From the NCBI RefSeq assembly GCF_011801145.1, contig NZ_CP046172.1:2356001-2420000 (forward strand): a DNA stretch of 64,000 nt, written 5' to 3'. The position numbers and the translations under genes were made by a program. Shown here one piece after another: positions 36,408 through 44,773 of this stretch. The notes beneath the pieces are model-generated. The model saw only the letters and a program-made list of their open reading frames with translations, was not told the origin of the DNA and searched no databases. Position 1 is the stretch's first letter; every line of letters starts with the position of its first letter. The DNA is from Nocardia arthritidis. Its GTDB lineage: Bacteria; Actinomycetota; Actinomycetes; Mycobacteriales; Mycobacteriaceae.

Positions 36408-37174
36408 TGGCGGCCAATGCCTGGATCACCGTATTCCACGCCAAACCGGCGGCGGCCTACCGGGTGGTGTATTTCCCGCATGCCGGCGGTACGGCGGGCA
36501 CCGCGCTGCCGCTCTCGGCGGCGGCCCCGCCGAGCGTCGAGGTGGTGGCCATCGAATATCCGGGCAGGCAGTGGCGGCGGTCCGAGCCGCCCGCCACCGA
36601 TATCCGGCAGTTGGCTCACGGTGCGGCGCGGGCGCTGCTCGAACTCGGCGACCGGCCGACCGTGCTTTTCGGTCACAGCATGGGTGCGATCGTCGGCTTC
36701 GAGGTCGCCAGAATGCTTGCGGCCGAAGGCTCCGATGTCGTCGGCAGATTGTTCGCGTCGAGCAGCGGTCCGCCGTCGCGACCGCGCAGGCGCGCACCGG
36801 ACGCGGGGATGAGCGATGCCGAACTCGTCGCCGAAATGCGTGAGCTGGGCGGCACGGACGAGACGCTGTTCGCCGATCGGGAGGCATTGCAACTCATGCT
36901 GCCCGCACTGCGCGACGACTACCGGGCGATGGCGTCCTATATCTGTCCGCCCGGCGAGATCGACGCGCCGGTCACCGTGTTGTTCGGCCGGGACGACCCG
37001 TCGATCAGCTACCGTTCGGCTCTCGAATGGCGTTGGCACACAAGGGGTTCGGTTGAAGTGCAGACCTTCCCGGGCGGCCACTTCTATCTGAACCGGTGCA
37101 CGCGGGACGTGATCGAGACGATCCTGGCGCATTTCGAACTGCTGGCGAGCGCAGGGAAGCAGGAGCTGTCATGA
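36407..37174 (+). CDS. Type II thioesterase
   Basis: 255 residues. Its ATG overlaps the PKS stop (TGATG), so it is translationally coupled. Alpha/beta-hydrolase core: VVYFPHAGGTAGTALPL (oxyanion region), the nucleophile in LFGHSMGAIVGFE (GHSMG), the acidic residue in LFGRDDPSISY and the His in FPGGHFYLN. Stand-alone enzymes of this type clear misprimed or stalled acyl groups from PKS and NRPS carrier proteins. Editing may matter here because the loading AT is dead and one NRPS module lacks an adenylation domain. No transmembrane or signal sequence. Confidence 0.92.
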   Translation: MAANAWITVFHAKPAAAYRVVYFPHAGGTAGTALPLSAAAPPSVEVVAIEYPGRQWRRSEPPATDIRQLAHGAARALLELGDRPTVLFGHSMGAIVGFEVARMLAAEGSDVVGRLFASSSGPPSRPRRRAPDAGMSDAELVAEMRELGGTDETLFADREALQLMLPALRDDYRAMASYICPPGEIDAPVTVLFGRDDPSISYRSALEWRWHTRGSVEVQTFPGGHFYLNRCTRDVIETILAHFELLASAGKQELS

Positions 37175-38268
37175 CGCTGACCGCCGACGGCGCGGCCGCG
37201 AAATCCGTTGGGCCGATTCTCGATCCGATCGCCGGGACCGCCTTCACCGGCAGCCTGGTGCACGCGACGTACACCAGGGGCGGTGGGTGGGGCGATCCGG
37301 TGCTCGCGCCGATCGGCGCGCTGGACATGCACCCCGCCATGCGCGGATTGCACTACGGCCACATCGTTTTCGAGGGTTTGAAGGCGCATCGCGGCGCCGA
37401 CGGCTCGGTCGCCGTCTTCCGCCCCGACGCGCACGCGCGGCGCTTCCGGCGGTCGGCCCGCCGGATGGTGATGCCGGAGGTGCCGGAGGAGCTGTTCCGG
37501 GCCGCGGTGGACGAACTCGTCGCCGCCGATCATGCCGCGCTCTCCGACGATCCGCGGCACAGCATGTACCTGCGCCCGCTGCTGTTCGGATCGGACGCGA
37601 ATCTGATGTTCCCACCCGCGGACGAATATCGCTTCCTGATGATGGCGATGATCATCGGCGACTATTTCGGCGATCATCCCGGTGCGATCGCGGTTTCGGT
37701 GTGTCGCGATCAGTGCCGCGCCGCGCCCGGCGGCACCGGGAATATCAAATGCCCTGGCAATTACGCGGTGGCGATCATGGCGCAGCAGCGGGCCGCCGCC
37801 GCGGGTTTTCAGGAGGTGGTCTGGCTCGATCCGGTCGAGCGCCGCTGGCTGGAGGAATTGAGCGGGATGAACCTGTTCCTGGTCCGGTCCGGGAACGGCG
37901 CGGTCGAGGTGGTGACGCCCGAACTCACCGACACCATCCTGGCGGGCGTCACCAGGGATTCGCTGCTCACCCTGGCCGCCGACGCCGGATACCGGGTGTG
38001 CGAGGAGCGGATCTCGATCGATCAGTGGCGCGACGGGTGTGTGTCCGGGGTGATCACCGAGGCGTTCGCGGCGGGGACGGCCGCGGTCGTCGCGCCGATC
38101 GGGCGGGTCGGTGACGCCGCGGGCGATTTCACGGTCGGTGATGGGACCGCGGGGCCGGTGGCGCTGGCGTTGCGCGGCGCGCTGGTCGATCTGCATCGCG
38201 GCGTGGCGCCGGGTCATGCCGATTGGCGCCACGTCGTTTCGGGTTGCCCTTCCGATGCGCGCCGGTAG
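37171..38268 (+). CDS. Branched-chain amino acid aminotransferase-like protein (class IV, PLP)
   Basis: 365 residues. Its ATG overlaps the thioesterase stop in ATGA. The protein follows IlvE closely: YGHIVFEGLKAHRGADGSVA, RHSMYLRPLLFGSD, the PLP-lysine block GTGNIKCPGNYAVAIMAQQ, EELSGMNLFLV and SGVITEAFAAGTAAVV. It interconverts branched-chain 2-oxo acids and amino acids. Being locked in the PKS transcript, it probably supplies a branched or unusual amino acid for the NRPS, or a branched 2-oxo acid for another building block, rather than primary metabolism. The particular product is not evident. Confidence 0.9.
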   Translation: MTLTADGAAAKSVGPILDPIAGTAFTGSLVHATYTRGGGWGDPVLAPIGALDMHPAMRGLHYGHIVFEGLKAHRGADGSVAVFRPDAHARRFRRSARRMVMPEVPEELFRAAVDELVAADHAALSDDPRHSMYLRPLLFGSDANLMFPPADEYRFLMMAMIIGDYFGDHPGAIAVSVCRDQCRAAPGGTGNIKCPGNYAVAIMAQQRAAAAGFQEVVWLDPVERRWLEELSGMNLFLVRSGNGAVEVVTPELTDTILAGVTRDSLLTLAADAGYRVCEERISIDQWRDGCVSGVITEAFAAGTAAVVAPIGRVGDAAGDFTVGDGTAGPVALALRGALVDLHRGVAPGHADWRHVVSGCPSDARR

Positions 38269-38301
38269 CGGCCTGGTCGAGGCGGGTATGGGCCGTTTTT
38301 G

Positions 38302-38363
38302 CTGCGCCATCATGCGCCACGGAGGTGTTGACCTAGCGCCATGATGGTGCCATTCTGGCGCTA
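38302..38363. promoter_or_regulatory. Phased GCGCCA-type repeats upstream of the MmpL gene
   Basis: TGCGCCA occurs at 38303 and 38313. TAGCGCCA (38334), TGGTGCCA (38345) and TGGCGCTA (38356) follow at exact 11-bp steps, one helical turn; the outer two form an inverted repeat. The array ends 66 bp before the MmpL start. Related octamers recur at 43069-43089. Confidence 0.45.
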
Positions 38364-38429
38364 TGCGGCGCCGTTACATCTATCCGGCCCGAATCCGTCG
38401 ATAGCCGCAGAGTTCTGGAAAGGAATCCG

Positions 38430-40574
38430 ATGTTCGCCCGTCTGGGATCCCTGGTCGTCCGCCATCCGTGGCTGACCATCGGCGCGTGGTTGGTCATCGT
38501 TTTCGCGGTGGTCGCCACGGCACCGAAGCTCACATCGACCACCGACCAATCCGCCTTCCTACCGAACCGTTTCGAATCGATCCAGGCCGCACAGCTGCAG
38601 CAGCAGGCCTTTCCGAACAATGCCGCGCCCGGCGCGCTCGTGGTATTCGAGCGGGGTGACGGCGCGCCGCTCAACGATGGCGATGTCGCGACGGTCGGCG
38701 CCATCGCGACGCAGTTGAACGACGCGCACCTGCCGAACGTCACCGCCGTCGCGGCGGGCAAACCGTCGGACAACCGGTTGATCCAGGTCGCGGGCGTGCA
38801 GCTGGCCAAGGACACCGGCGTCGGCGACGCCAGGCAGCGCGACGCGATCAACGCCCTGCGCGACGCGCTCGGCCCCAAGGTGTCGGGTACCGCGCTGAAG
38901 GCGGGCGTCACCGGGCCCGCGGCGTCCAGCCTGGACGCGCAGAAGTCGGCGTCGAAGGGCCTCGCCGTCATCGGCATCGCCACCATCACGCTGATCCTGG
39001 TGCTGCTGCTGGTCATCTTCCGCAGCCCGGTGATCGCACTGCTGCCGATCATCGTCGTCGGCGCGATCTACGCCATGGTGAACGGGCTGGTCGCGATGGT
39101 GAACAAGGCCTTCGACCTGAAGATCGACAGCTCGGTCACCTCGATGCTGGTCGTGGTGCTGTTCGGTATCGGCACCGACTACATCCTGTTCCTGATGTTC
39201 CGGTACCGGGAGCGGCTGCGCGCCGGGGAGGATCCGAAGACCGCGATGGTCAGCGCCGTCACCCGGGTCGGCGAGGCGATCACCTCGGCCGCGGCCGCGG
39301 TGATCATCGCATTCCTCGCGCTGACCCTGTCCACCTTCGGGCTGTTCCGCTCGCTCGGTCCGGCGCTGGCCATCGCCATCGCGGTGACGCTGCTGACCGG
39401 GCTGACGGTGGTGCCCGCGCTCGGTTCGCTGTTGGGCACCAAGGTTTTCTGGCCGTCGAAGGCATGGCGGCACGAGCCGAAGGGCGCGGTATTCGCCAGG
39501 ATCGGCGGTGCGCTCGGCCGGCGGCCCGCCGTGTTCGCCGCGATATCCGGCGGGCTGCTGGTGGTGCTCGGACTGTTCGCCCTCGGCTTCAACCCGACCT
39601 TCGACCTCACCTCCGGCTCGACCTCGAACGCCGCCGAATCGGTCGTCTACAGCAAGGAAATGCTCAAGGGGCTGCCCGCGGGTGCCGCCCGGCCGAGCGA
39701 TGTGCTGCTGCGGTCGCAGACCAGGCTGAATCCCGATCAGCTCAACGCTTTTCGCGGCGCGCTCGCCGGGGTGGACGGGGTCGGGCAGGTGTCCGAACCG
39801 CTGCTGTCCCCGGACAATCTGGTCGCCGATTTCCGGGTGACGCTGAAGTCGGCGGCGGAATCGGATGCCGCGCTCGCCACCGTGCGCGGTCCGCTGCGCG
39901 ATGCCGCCAGGGCGGCGGCCCCGCCGGGAACAACGGCGCTGATCGGCGGCGCGACCGCGGTGTTCGTCGACTTCCGTGACGCGATGAACCACGATTACGC
40001 GCTCGTCTTCCCGGTGGCCGCCGTGCTGATCATGGTCGTGCTCGGGCTGCTGCTGCGCAGCCTGGTCGCGCCGTGGTATCTGATGCTTTCGGTGCTGCTC
40101 GGCTTCGTGGCCACGCTCGGCGCGGCGGTGCTGGTGTTCCAGCAGTTGCGCCACGAGGTCGGCGTCGTCTTCACGCTGCCGGTGATCATGTACCTGTTCG
40201 TCGTCGCGCTCGGCACCGACTACAACATCCTCATGGTGGCCAGGCTGCGGGAGGAGGCGCGGTCCGGTCATGAGCCGAAACAGGCAGCGGCCCTTGCGGT
40301 TCGGCACACCGGGCCGACCATCGCGGCGGCCGGGCTCGTGCTGGCGGGCACCTTCGCATCGATGACGCTCGCGGGCAATATCGCACTCTCGGAGATGGGT
40401 TTCGCCATCTCGGTCGGCATCGCGATATCCGCATTCGTCATGGCGCTGTTCTGGACCCCGGCGCTGACCGCGCTGATCGGTCGCCGGGCCTGGTGGCCGG
40501 GCCGCGGCGCGATCGCGCCCGCCCCAACTCGATTCGAACGGATGACGGCCGCGGTCAGCCGCCGCGGCCGCTGA
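38430..40574 (+). CDS. MmpL-family RND transporter
   Basis: 714 residues with the standard two-fold MmpL plan: a first helix (HPWLTIGAWLVIVFAVVATAP), a periplasmic loop of about 130 residues, then five to six helices. These include the proton-path GIGTDYILFLMFRYRERLRAGE. A second loop and six more helices follow, containing the symmetry-related LGTDYNILMVARLREEARSGHE. Paired GTDY motifs with a neighbouring Arg/Glu cluster are diagnostic. It is shorter than mycobacterial lipid-exporting MmpL3. In this cluster it most likely exports the finished lipopeptide-like product or gives self-resistance. Upstream phased repeats suggest that it has its own promoter. Confidence 0.9.
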   Translation: MFARLGSLVVRHPWLTIGAWLVIVFAVVATAPKLTSTTDQSAFLPNRFESIQAAQLQQQAFPNNAAPGALVVFERGDGAPLNDGDVATVGAIATQLNDAHLPNVTAVAAGKPSDNRLIQVAGVQLAKDTGVGDARQRDAINALRDALGPKVSGTALKAGVTGPAASSLDAQKSASKGLAVIGIATITLILVLLLVIFRSPVIALLPIIVVGAIYAMVNGLVAMVNKAFDLKIDSSVTSMLVVVLFGIGTDYILFLMFRYRERLRAGEDPKTAMVSAVTRVGEAITSAAAAVIIAFLALTLSTFGLFRSLGPALAIAIAVTLLTGLTVVPALGSLLGTKVFWPSKAWRHEPKGAVFARIGGALGRRPAVFAAISGGLLVVLGLFALGFNPTFDLTSGSTSNAAESVVYSKEMLKGLPAGAARPSDVLLRSQTRLNPDQLNAFRGALAGVDGVGQVSEPLLSPDNLVADFRVTLKSAAESDAALATVRGPLRDAARAAAPPGTTALIGGATAVFVDFRDAMNHDYALVFPVAAVLIMVVLGLLLRSLVAPWYLMLSVLLGFVATLGAAVLVFQQLRHEVGVVFTLPVIMYLFVVALGTDYNILMVARLREEARSGHEPKQAAALAVRHTGPTIAAAGLVLAGTFASMTLAGNIALSEMGFAISVGIAISAFVMALFWTPALTALIGRRAWWPGRGAIAPAPTRFERMTAAVSRRGR

Positions 40575-40592
40575 CGAAACGGCGGAATTCGG

Positions 40593-41237
40593 ATGTTCGT
40601 ACCCGATCTCTATCGCGCACCGGATGATTCGTGGACGGCCGAGCTGATCAGGCGCAATCCGCTTGCCCTGCTGACAAGCAACGGCGGAGCCGACGGCCCG
40701 TACGCCACCCACGTGCCGATAATTCCGGATCCGGAAGGCGCGATGGCGATCGGGGCGGGCGCCACCCTGCTCGGGCATATGAACCGGGCGAATCCGCACT
40801 GGGCCGCGCTGCGGACCGGCGATCCGGTGCTCGCGGTGTTCACCGGGCCGCACGCATACGTGACACCGACCATCTACGACATCACGCCCGCCGCGCCGAC
40901 CTGGAATTTCACCGCCGTCCACGTGCGCGGCACGGTCACCAAGATGCCCGACCCGGAGGCGACGCTCGCGGTGGTGCGGGCCACCGTGCGCGCATTCGAG
41001 CGGGAATTCGGGTCCGGTTGGGATATGTCGGCTTCGCAGGGGTATTTCCGGCAGCTGCTGCCGGGGGTCGGGGCCTATCGGATCGCGGTGACCGCGGTGG
41101 AGAGCATGTTCAAGCTGAGCCAGGAACAGCGGCCGGAGGTCAGGGAGCGGGTGCGGTGCGCATTCGCGGAGCGGGAATGTTCCAGGCATCGTGAGACCGC
41201 GCGAATGATGGCCGAACTACCGGAATCTGGGAGATAG
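40593..41237 (+). CDS. PaiB/KtzT-type protein, probable piperazate synthase
   Basis: 214 residues, 18 bases after the MmpL gene and probably co-transcribed. It has the whole PaiB-like fold signature: MFVPDLYRAPDDSWTAELIR, NPLALLTSNGGADGPYATHV, LLGHMNRANPHWAAL, VLAVFTGPHAYVTPTIYD and PTWNFTAVHVRGTVTKM, with a C-terminal FEREFGSGWDMSASQGYFRQ. PaiB proteins are usually listed as transcriptional regulators, but KtzT, from the same family, is the haem enzyme that closes N5-hydroxyornithine to piperazic acid. Because an ornithine N-hydroxylase opens this cluster, I call this a piperazate synthase by context. The haem ligand cannot be assigned by eye. Confidence 0.75.
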   Translation: MFVPDLYRAPDDSWTAELIRRNPLALLTSNGGADGPYATHVPIIPDPEGAMAIGAGATLLGHMNRANPHWAALRTGDPVLAVFTGPHAYVTPTIYDITPAAPTWNFTAVHVRGTVTKMPDPEATLAVVRATVRAFEREFGSGWDMSASQGYFRQLLPGVGAYRIAVTAVESMFKLSQEQRPEVRERVRCAFAERECSRHRETARMMAELPESGR

Positions 41238-41247
41238 CTGGGATTCG

Positions 41248-41265
41248 CGTCCTGGTGACGGGACA
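41248..41265. promoter_or_regulatory. Weaker copy of the cluster dyad (CGTCCTGGTGACGGGACA)
   Basis: This differs from the best form TGTCCTGTTGACGGGACA at two positions. It lies between the convergent stops of the PaiB-like and LmbU-like genes, not before a start, so it may be a fortuitous or auxiliary site. Confidence 0.35.
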
Positions 41266-41379
41266 ATGCGACTCCCGTTGGCCGATAAGGCATTCCGCGC
41301 GGACCCGCCGCCGAGCCGGTGCCCACCGGCGGGACTATGGCAGTCACCATAATGCCGCGGGCACCGGCCCCGCGGCGGA

Positions 41380-42045
41380 TCAGCCCGGAATGACGGCGGC
41401 GTGCTGGTCGAAGGTTTGCTCGGCGGCGCGATCGAGGACCATCATCACCCATTCATCGAAATCGATGCCCATATATTCGGCGGCTTTACGCCATGGTCGC
41501 AGCCTGCTACTCGCGATCGGGATATGCGCTATTGCGACGCCGACCTGATCCTTTTTATTTTCCTTCTGTTCAATTCCGTTCTGCTCGTCCCGGATGTGAT
41601 TGCGCAGCTGCTTCGTCGTCCACATACCCTGTTCGGCGCGGTCCAGCCACCAGTCCTGTTCCTCGATGGGCAGTGAGGCGACTTCCGCATGATGTTGGAA
41701 ACTCAGCTGGGGCCGCCTGCGTTCCAGCGGGAATCGGCGAGAAACCCATGCGTAGTTGCGCAATGTCTGATACTGGAGGCCGGCCGCGCGGATCGCGCGA
41801 TGGTATCGGTCCGGGAAATAGTGCTTGCCGTAGACGAGCCAATCGCCGAGGCACCAGGTAGAAGAGTCGACCACGCCGGACAGCCGTACGCCCGCTCGCT
41901 CCCAGGTCTCGAAGGTCAGCCGTTTGTTGATCTGCAGGCCGACCCTGGTCATCAGGATTTGATGGTTACCCTGTTCGGTCGTGTTCAGATCGGAGGTGGT
42001 TTCCGTGGGTGTCACATGTGCCGAGTCACTGCCAACCGTTTTCAT
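41380..42045 (-). CDS. LmbU-family antibiotic-cluster regulator
   Basis: 221 residues from the ATG at 42045, with GGAG eight bases upstream; an open frame further up to 42294 looks like leader. The conserved LmbU core is clear: LMTRVGLQINKRLTFETWER, SSTWCLGDWLVYGKHYFPDR, YQTLRNYAWVSRRFPLERRR, LSFQHHAEVASLPIEEQDWW and QGMWTTKQLRNHIRDE, the last parts resembling a helix-turn-helix. LmbU and its relatives (NovE, HrmB and others) activate antibiotic clusters by binding DNA. Base composition is visibly lower in G+C than in the flanking synthases, suggesting separate acquisition. It is the best candidate reader of the cluster dyads. Confidence 0.85.
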   Translation of the reverse strand: MKTVGSDSAHVTPTETTSDLNTTEQGNHQILMTRVGLQINKRLTFETWERAGVRLSGVVDSSTWCLGDWLVYGKHYFPDRYHRAIRAAGLQYQTLRNYAWVSRRFPLERRRPQLSFQHHAEVASLPIEEQDWWLDRAEQGMWTTKQLRNHIRDEQNGIEQKENKKDQVGVAIAHIPIASSRLRPWRKAAEYMGIDFDEWVMMVLDRAAEQTFDQHAAVIPG

Positions 42046-43221
42046 AGTTCGAACTCCAAAACCGCGATAGTTACGTGCCTGTCCCATTCGGTGGTTGTCT
42101 ACGGACTCTGCCCGGACTCGTCGACCGTGCAATGGGTCTGGGCGAGCGTCGATTCGGCGCCGACCAGTGACGCCCATGTTCGGTCTCATGAATAAGCGCC
42201 GGAACGCTGGCATCCTTTGTGACTTCCGCACTGATGGACATCGGCTGGCCCCTCCCCACACGAGAAAATAACATTTGCTGGCCATCGCGCTCACCCCAGT
42301 TTTCTTGGGGGTTGACCGTCATGATATTCCACGGCGGCGGTCGTCATGGCGCGAATTGATGATCTCTTGTCGATCACATCGCGCACGAGTTAATTTCGTA
42401 CCAGCCAATGTATCCATATATAAGACCAGTTGGTTCGGTAAATCAGTGAGGTACGCGCGGCGTGGACGTCGGGCGCGAGTGATTCCAGTTGGCAATGCCT
42501 ATTGACGCGCTTTACTCAGCAGTTGGACATATCGGACAGGGTTTCGGCGCGGTGCCGACTTCTCTGTTGTAGCCGAATGTTGGCCGAATGTACACCGAGT
42601 GAAAAACGTCTATTTGCCATCTCTTGCCGATATTCGAGAGCTCGATGACCTTATTTGTAGCGAATACCTCAGCTGCCGCGATCGGAAATTCTCGAGCAGT
42701 ATTTTTCCGGCAATTCGGGCAATCGGGTCGATGGTAATATTTTGTGCTGTTAATAAAATGCGTCCGCCGGGCGTCCCGACGTTGCGGTGTATCGCCGCGT
42801 CGCGTCAGTTCGGGAAATGGACCGTCCGTTGGGCAGTGGTGGATTCAGCGGCGAATGTCCGACTCGCCGTCGTAGTGGCCCTTGGCTGGGCTGAGGTGCG
42901 CCGGAGTTCCGATCGCGATATCGAGTGCCTCGGTATGCATGACTCGATATGGCGCACTTATGACGATTCAGCCGCGGCGATAGTGGCGGATGTATTTCGT
43001 GGGCCAATCCGATGATCCGGTGAGCTGAATACAGTCCCGGTGCCGGACGATTTCCGGGCCGGCCCGAATGGCACCATTCTATGGCGCCACGGATGGCGTC
43101 GCGGTAGGTCTGCCGGGTTATCTGCCGTACCCGTGTCCGGCACGGCGGATTCGCGTACGGCCCGAATAATTACCCATCGCTATATCGGCCGGAATGGTTC
43201 GGTGGATTGCTGGTCGACCGC
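42046..43221. other. 1.2-kb low-GC spacer between the LmbU gene and the aminotransferase gene
   Basis: No convincing gene. Open frames of 83 (minus), 76 and 138 codons (plus, 42599-43015) lack ribosome sites, family features and the third-position GC bias of the neighbours. The left end holds the LmbU promoter and leader. TGGCACCA (43069) and TGGCGCCA (43082) echo the repeats before the MmpL gene. The rest shows nothing I can name. Confidence 0.5.
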
Positions 43222-44403
43222 TCAGTCTGTCGCCAGGTCCGCCAGGTCGTCCAAGGTGCCGCGGCGATGGGCGGCGAGCCGCCTGCGCGCCTCGTCGAGG
43301 ACCGCCGGGCGTCGATTGAACGCGATGCGAACGAGGTGATCGCCCGCCCCGGGCGCCGAGTAGAAGAACTTTCCCGGGGCGACCATCACCCCGGTCTCCC
43401 GGACGAGCCGATAGGCGAGTGACTCACAATCCTCACCGGTGAACTCCCGGATATCCGCCATCGTGTAGCAGCCGCCGTCCGGCGGGATGCAGCGGAAGCC
43501 GAACTCGTCGAATATCGACACGGCCATATCCCGCTGGACGCTCAGGTCGGTCGGCCGCCAGAAATCGGATTCGGCCGCCGCGCGGGCCGCCGCCTCCTGC
43601 AAAGGGGCGGCCGCACCGCCGCACACCGCCGCGTGCACCCGCCGGATCGGCTCGGTCAGCGCGGCAGCGGCGCGCAGATAACCGATCCGCCAGCCGCTCA
43701 CCGCATGGCTCTTGGACAGGCTGCCGATGACGATGCCGCGCTCGCGCAGTCCGGGGATGTCGGCCGCCGATACGTGCCGGTTCCCGTCGTAGACATAGGC
43801 CGAATAGATCTCGTCGGAGATCGCGATGACGTTCCAGCGCTCGCACAGCAGCGCGATCTCGGTGAACTCCGATCGGGTCAGCAGGTGACCGGTGGGGTTG
43901 TTCGGCGTGCACAACAGAATGGCCCTGGTGCGTGGGCCGAATGCCGCGCGCAGTTCGGCCGCGTCGTACCGCCAGTCGGGGGCGCGCACGGTCACCGGCC
44001 GGGGTATGCCGCCGGCGAGGGCGATCGCGCTGATGAAATTCTCGTAGAACGGCTCGAAGACGATGACCTCGTCGCCGGGGTCGACGGTGGCGAGCACGGC
44101 CGAGGTGAGGGCCTCGCTACCGCCGACGGTGATGGTGAGTTCGGTGCGCGGATCGGTCGGCGCGGACAATTCGGCCGCGATACGGCGCCGCAGCTCCGGA
44201 TTGCCGTCGGGCAGTTCGTATTGATTGACCCCATCGCGCAATGCCGCGCAGGCCGATTCGACCAGACCGGGCGGGGTCGCGGGCGCGCCGGGCACGCCGA
44301 GGGCGAGGTCGACGATATCGCGGTCGCGTCCCTCGGCGAGCAATCGGAACAGTCCGCTGCGGGCCAGCGCGCCGACGCGCGCGGCCACCGGGATTCCCGT
44401 CAT
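43222..44403 (-). CDS. Class I/II PLP-dependent aminotransferase
   Basis: 393 residues. Fold-type I landmarks: NQYELPDGNPELRRRIAAEL, VGGSEALTSAVLATVDPGDE, ILLCTPNNPTGHLLTRSEF (substrate and PLP contact), VIAISDEIYSAYVYDG (Asp and Tyr to PLP), and the PLP lysine in IGSLSKSHAVSGWRIGYLRA. Arg of the carboxylate pocket is in LVRIAFNRRP. It resembles the aspartate/kynurenine/2-aminoadipate branch. It is divergent from the first NRPS gene, with a 370-bp control region between them, so it probably supplies an unusual amino acid to the assembly line. Substrate unknown. Confidence 0.87.
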   Translation of the reverse strand: MTGIPVAARVGALARSGLFRLLAEGRDRDIVDLALGVPGAPATPPGLVESACAALRDGVNQYELPDGNPELRRRIAAELSAPTDPRTELTITVGGSEALTSAVLATVDPGDEVIVFEPFYENFISAIALAGGIPRPVTVRAPDWRYDAAELRAAFGPRTRAILLCTPNNPTGHLLTRSEFTEIALLCERWNVIAISDEIYSAYVYDGNRHVSAADIPGLRERGIVIGSLSKSHAVSGWRIGYLRAAAALTEPIRRVHAAVCGGAAAPLQEAAARAAAESDFWRPTDLSVQRDMAVSIFDEFGFRCIPPDGGCYTMADIREFTGEDCESLAYRLVRETGVMVAPGKFFYSAPGAGDHLVRIAFNRRPAVLDEARRRLAAHRRGTLDDLADLATD

Positions 44404-44773
44404 CGCGGCACCGCCGCAGCGTCTAGTTCGTGTTCCGGTCTAATAACTATTCCGGCCGGAGATAAATGAACATCAGTGTGTAACACGAGAACCCGCCTTT
44501 ATGGAGCGTTTTGTGACCGAAACTCGGCGCGATCCGGTTTTCGGATATCTGATCTATCTGTACGGCATGCCGTCCGGGCGGATTTCCATTTTCCCGGATC
44601 CCTGTCCGCGCTGGTAGCGCGCCGGTTCTGCGTTCTGCTGCCGCCTGCTTCGGCGTCCGGGGTGATGTCCTGTTGACGGGACGTCGGCACCGGATTTCGT
44701 ATCGGTCGCGCGGTAATTGTCGCGGCGCCGATCCAATCTTGACCGGGCCTGTCCGATGCCGCGAGGGTGGTTG
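44404..44773. promoter_or_regulatory. Divergent control region of the aminotransferase and NRPS genes
   Basis: A 370-bp gene-free region. The left 70 bp are AT-richer (TAATAACTATTCC) and should carry the minus-strand promoter. The right half contains the cluster dyad (44665-44684) and then the NRPS leader with GAGGGTGG before the ATG. No small gene seen. Confidence 0.5.
44665..44684. promoter_or_regulatory. Cluster dyad 3, ATGTCCTGTTGACGGGACGT, upstream of the NRPS
   Basis: It lies 89 bp before the NRPS ATG. The core TGTCCTGTTGACGGGACG matches the dyads before the N-hydroxylase (18771) and the P450 (20307) at nearly all arm positions. Three operons of one pathway therefore share one element. 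Confidence 0.65.

Noticed and set aside
42599..43015. 138-codon plus-strand frame in the spacer after the LmbU gene
   Set aside because: No ribosome site, no family signal, weak third-position bias. Left as part of a non-coding spacer.
18153..44403. Siderophore (nocobactin- or coelichelin-like) cluster, suggested by the N-hydroxylase
   Set aside because: No N-hydroxyornithine formyl- or acyltransferase, no salicylate or oxazoline genes, no iron transporter or DtxR/IdeR-type box seen. The PaiB/KtzT-like gene explains the hydroxylase better.
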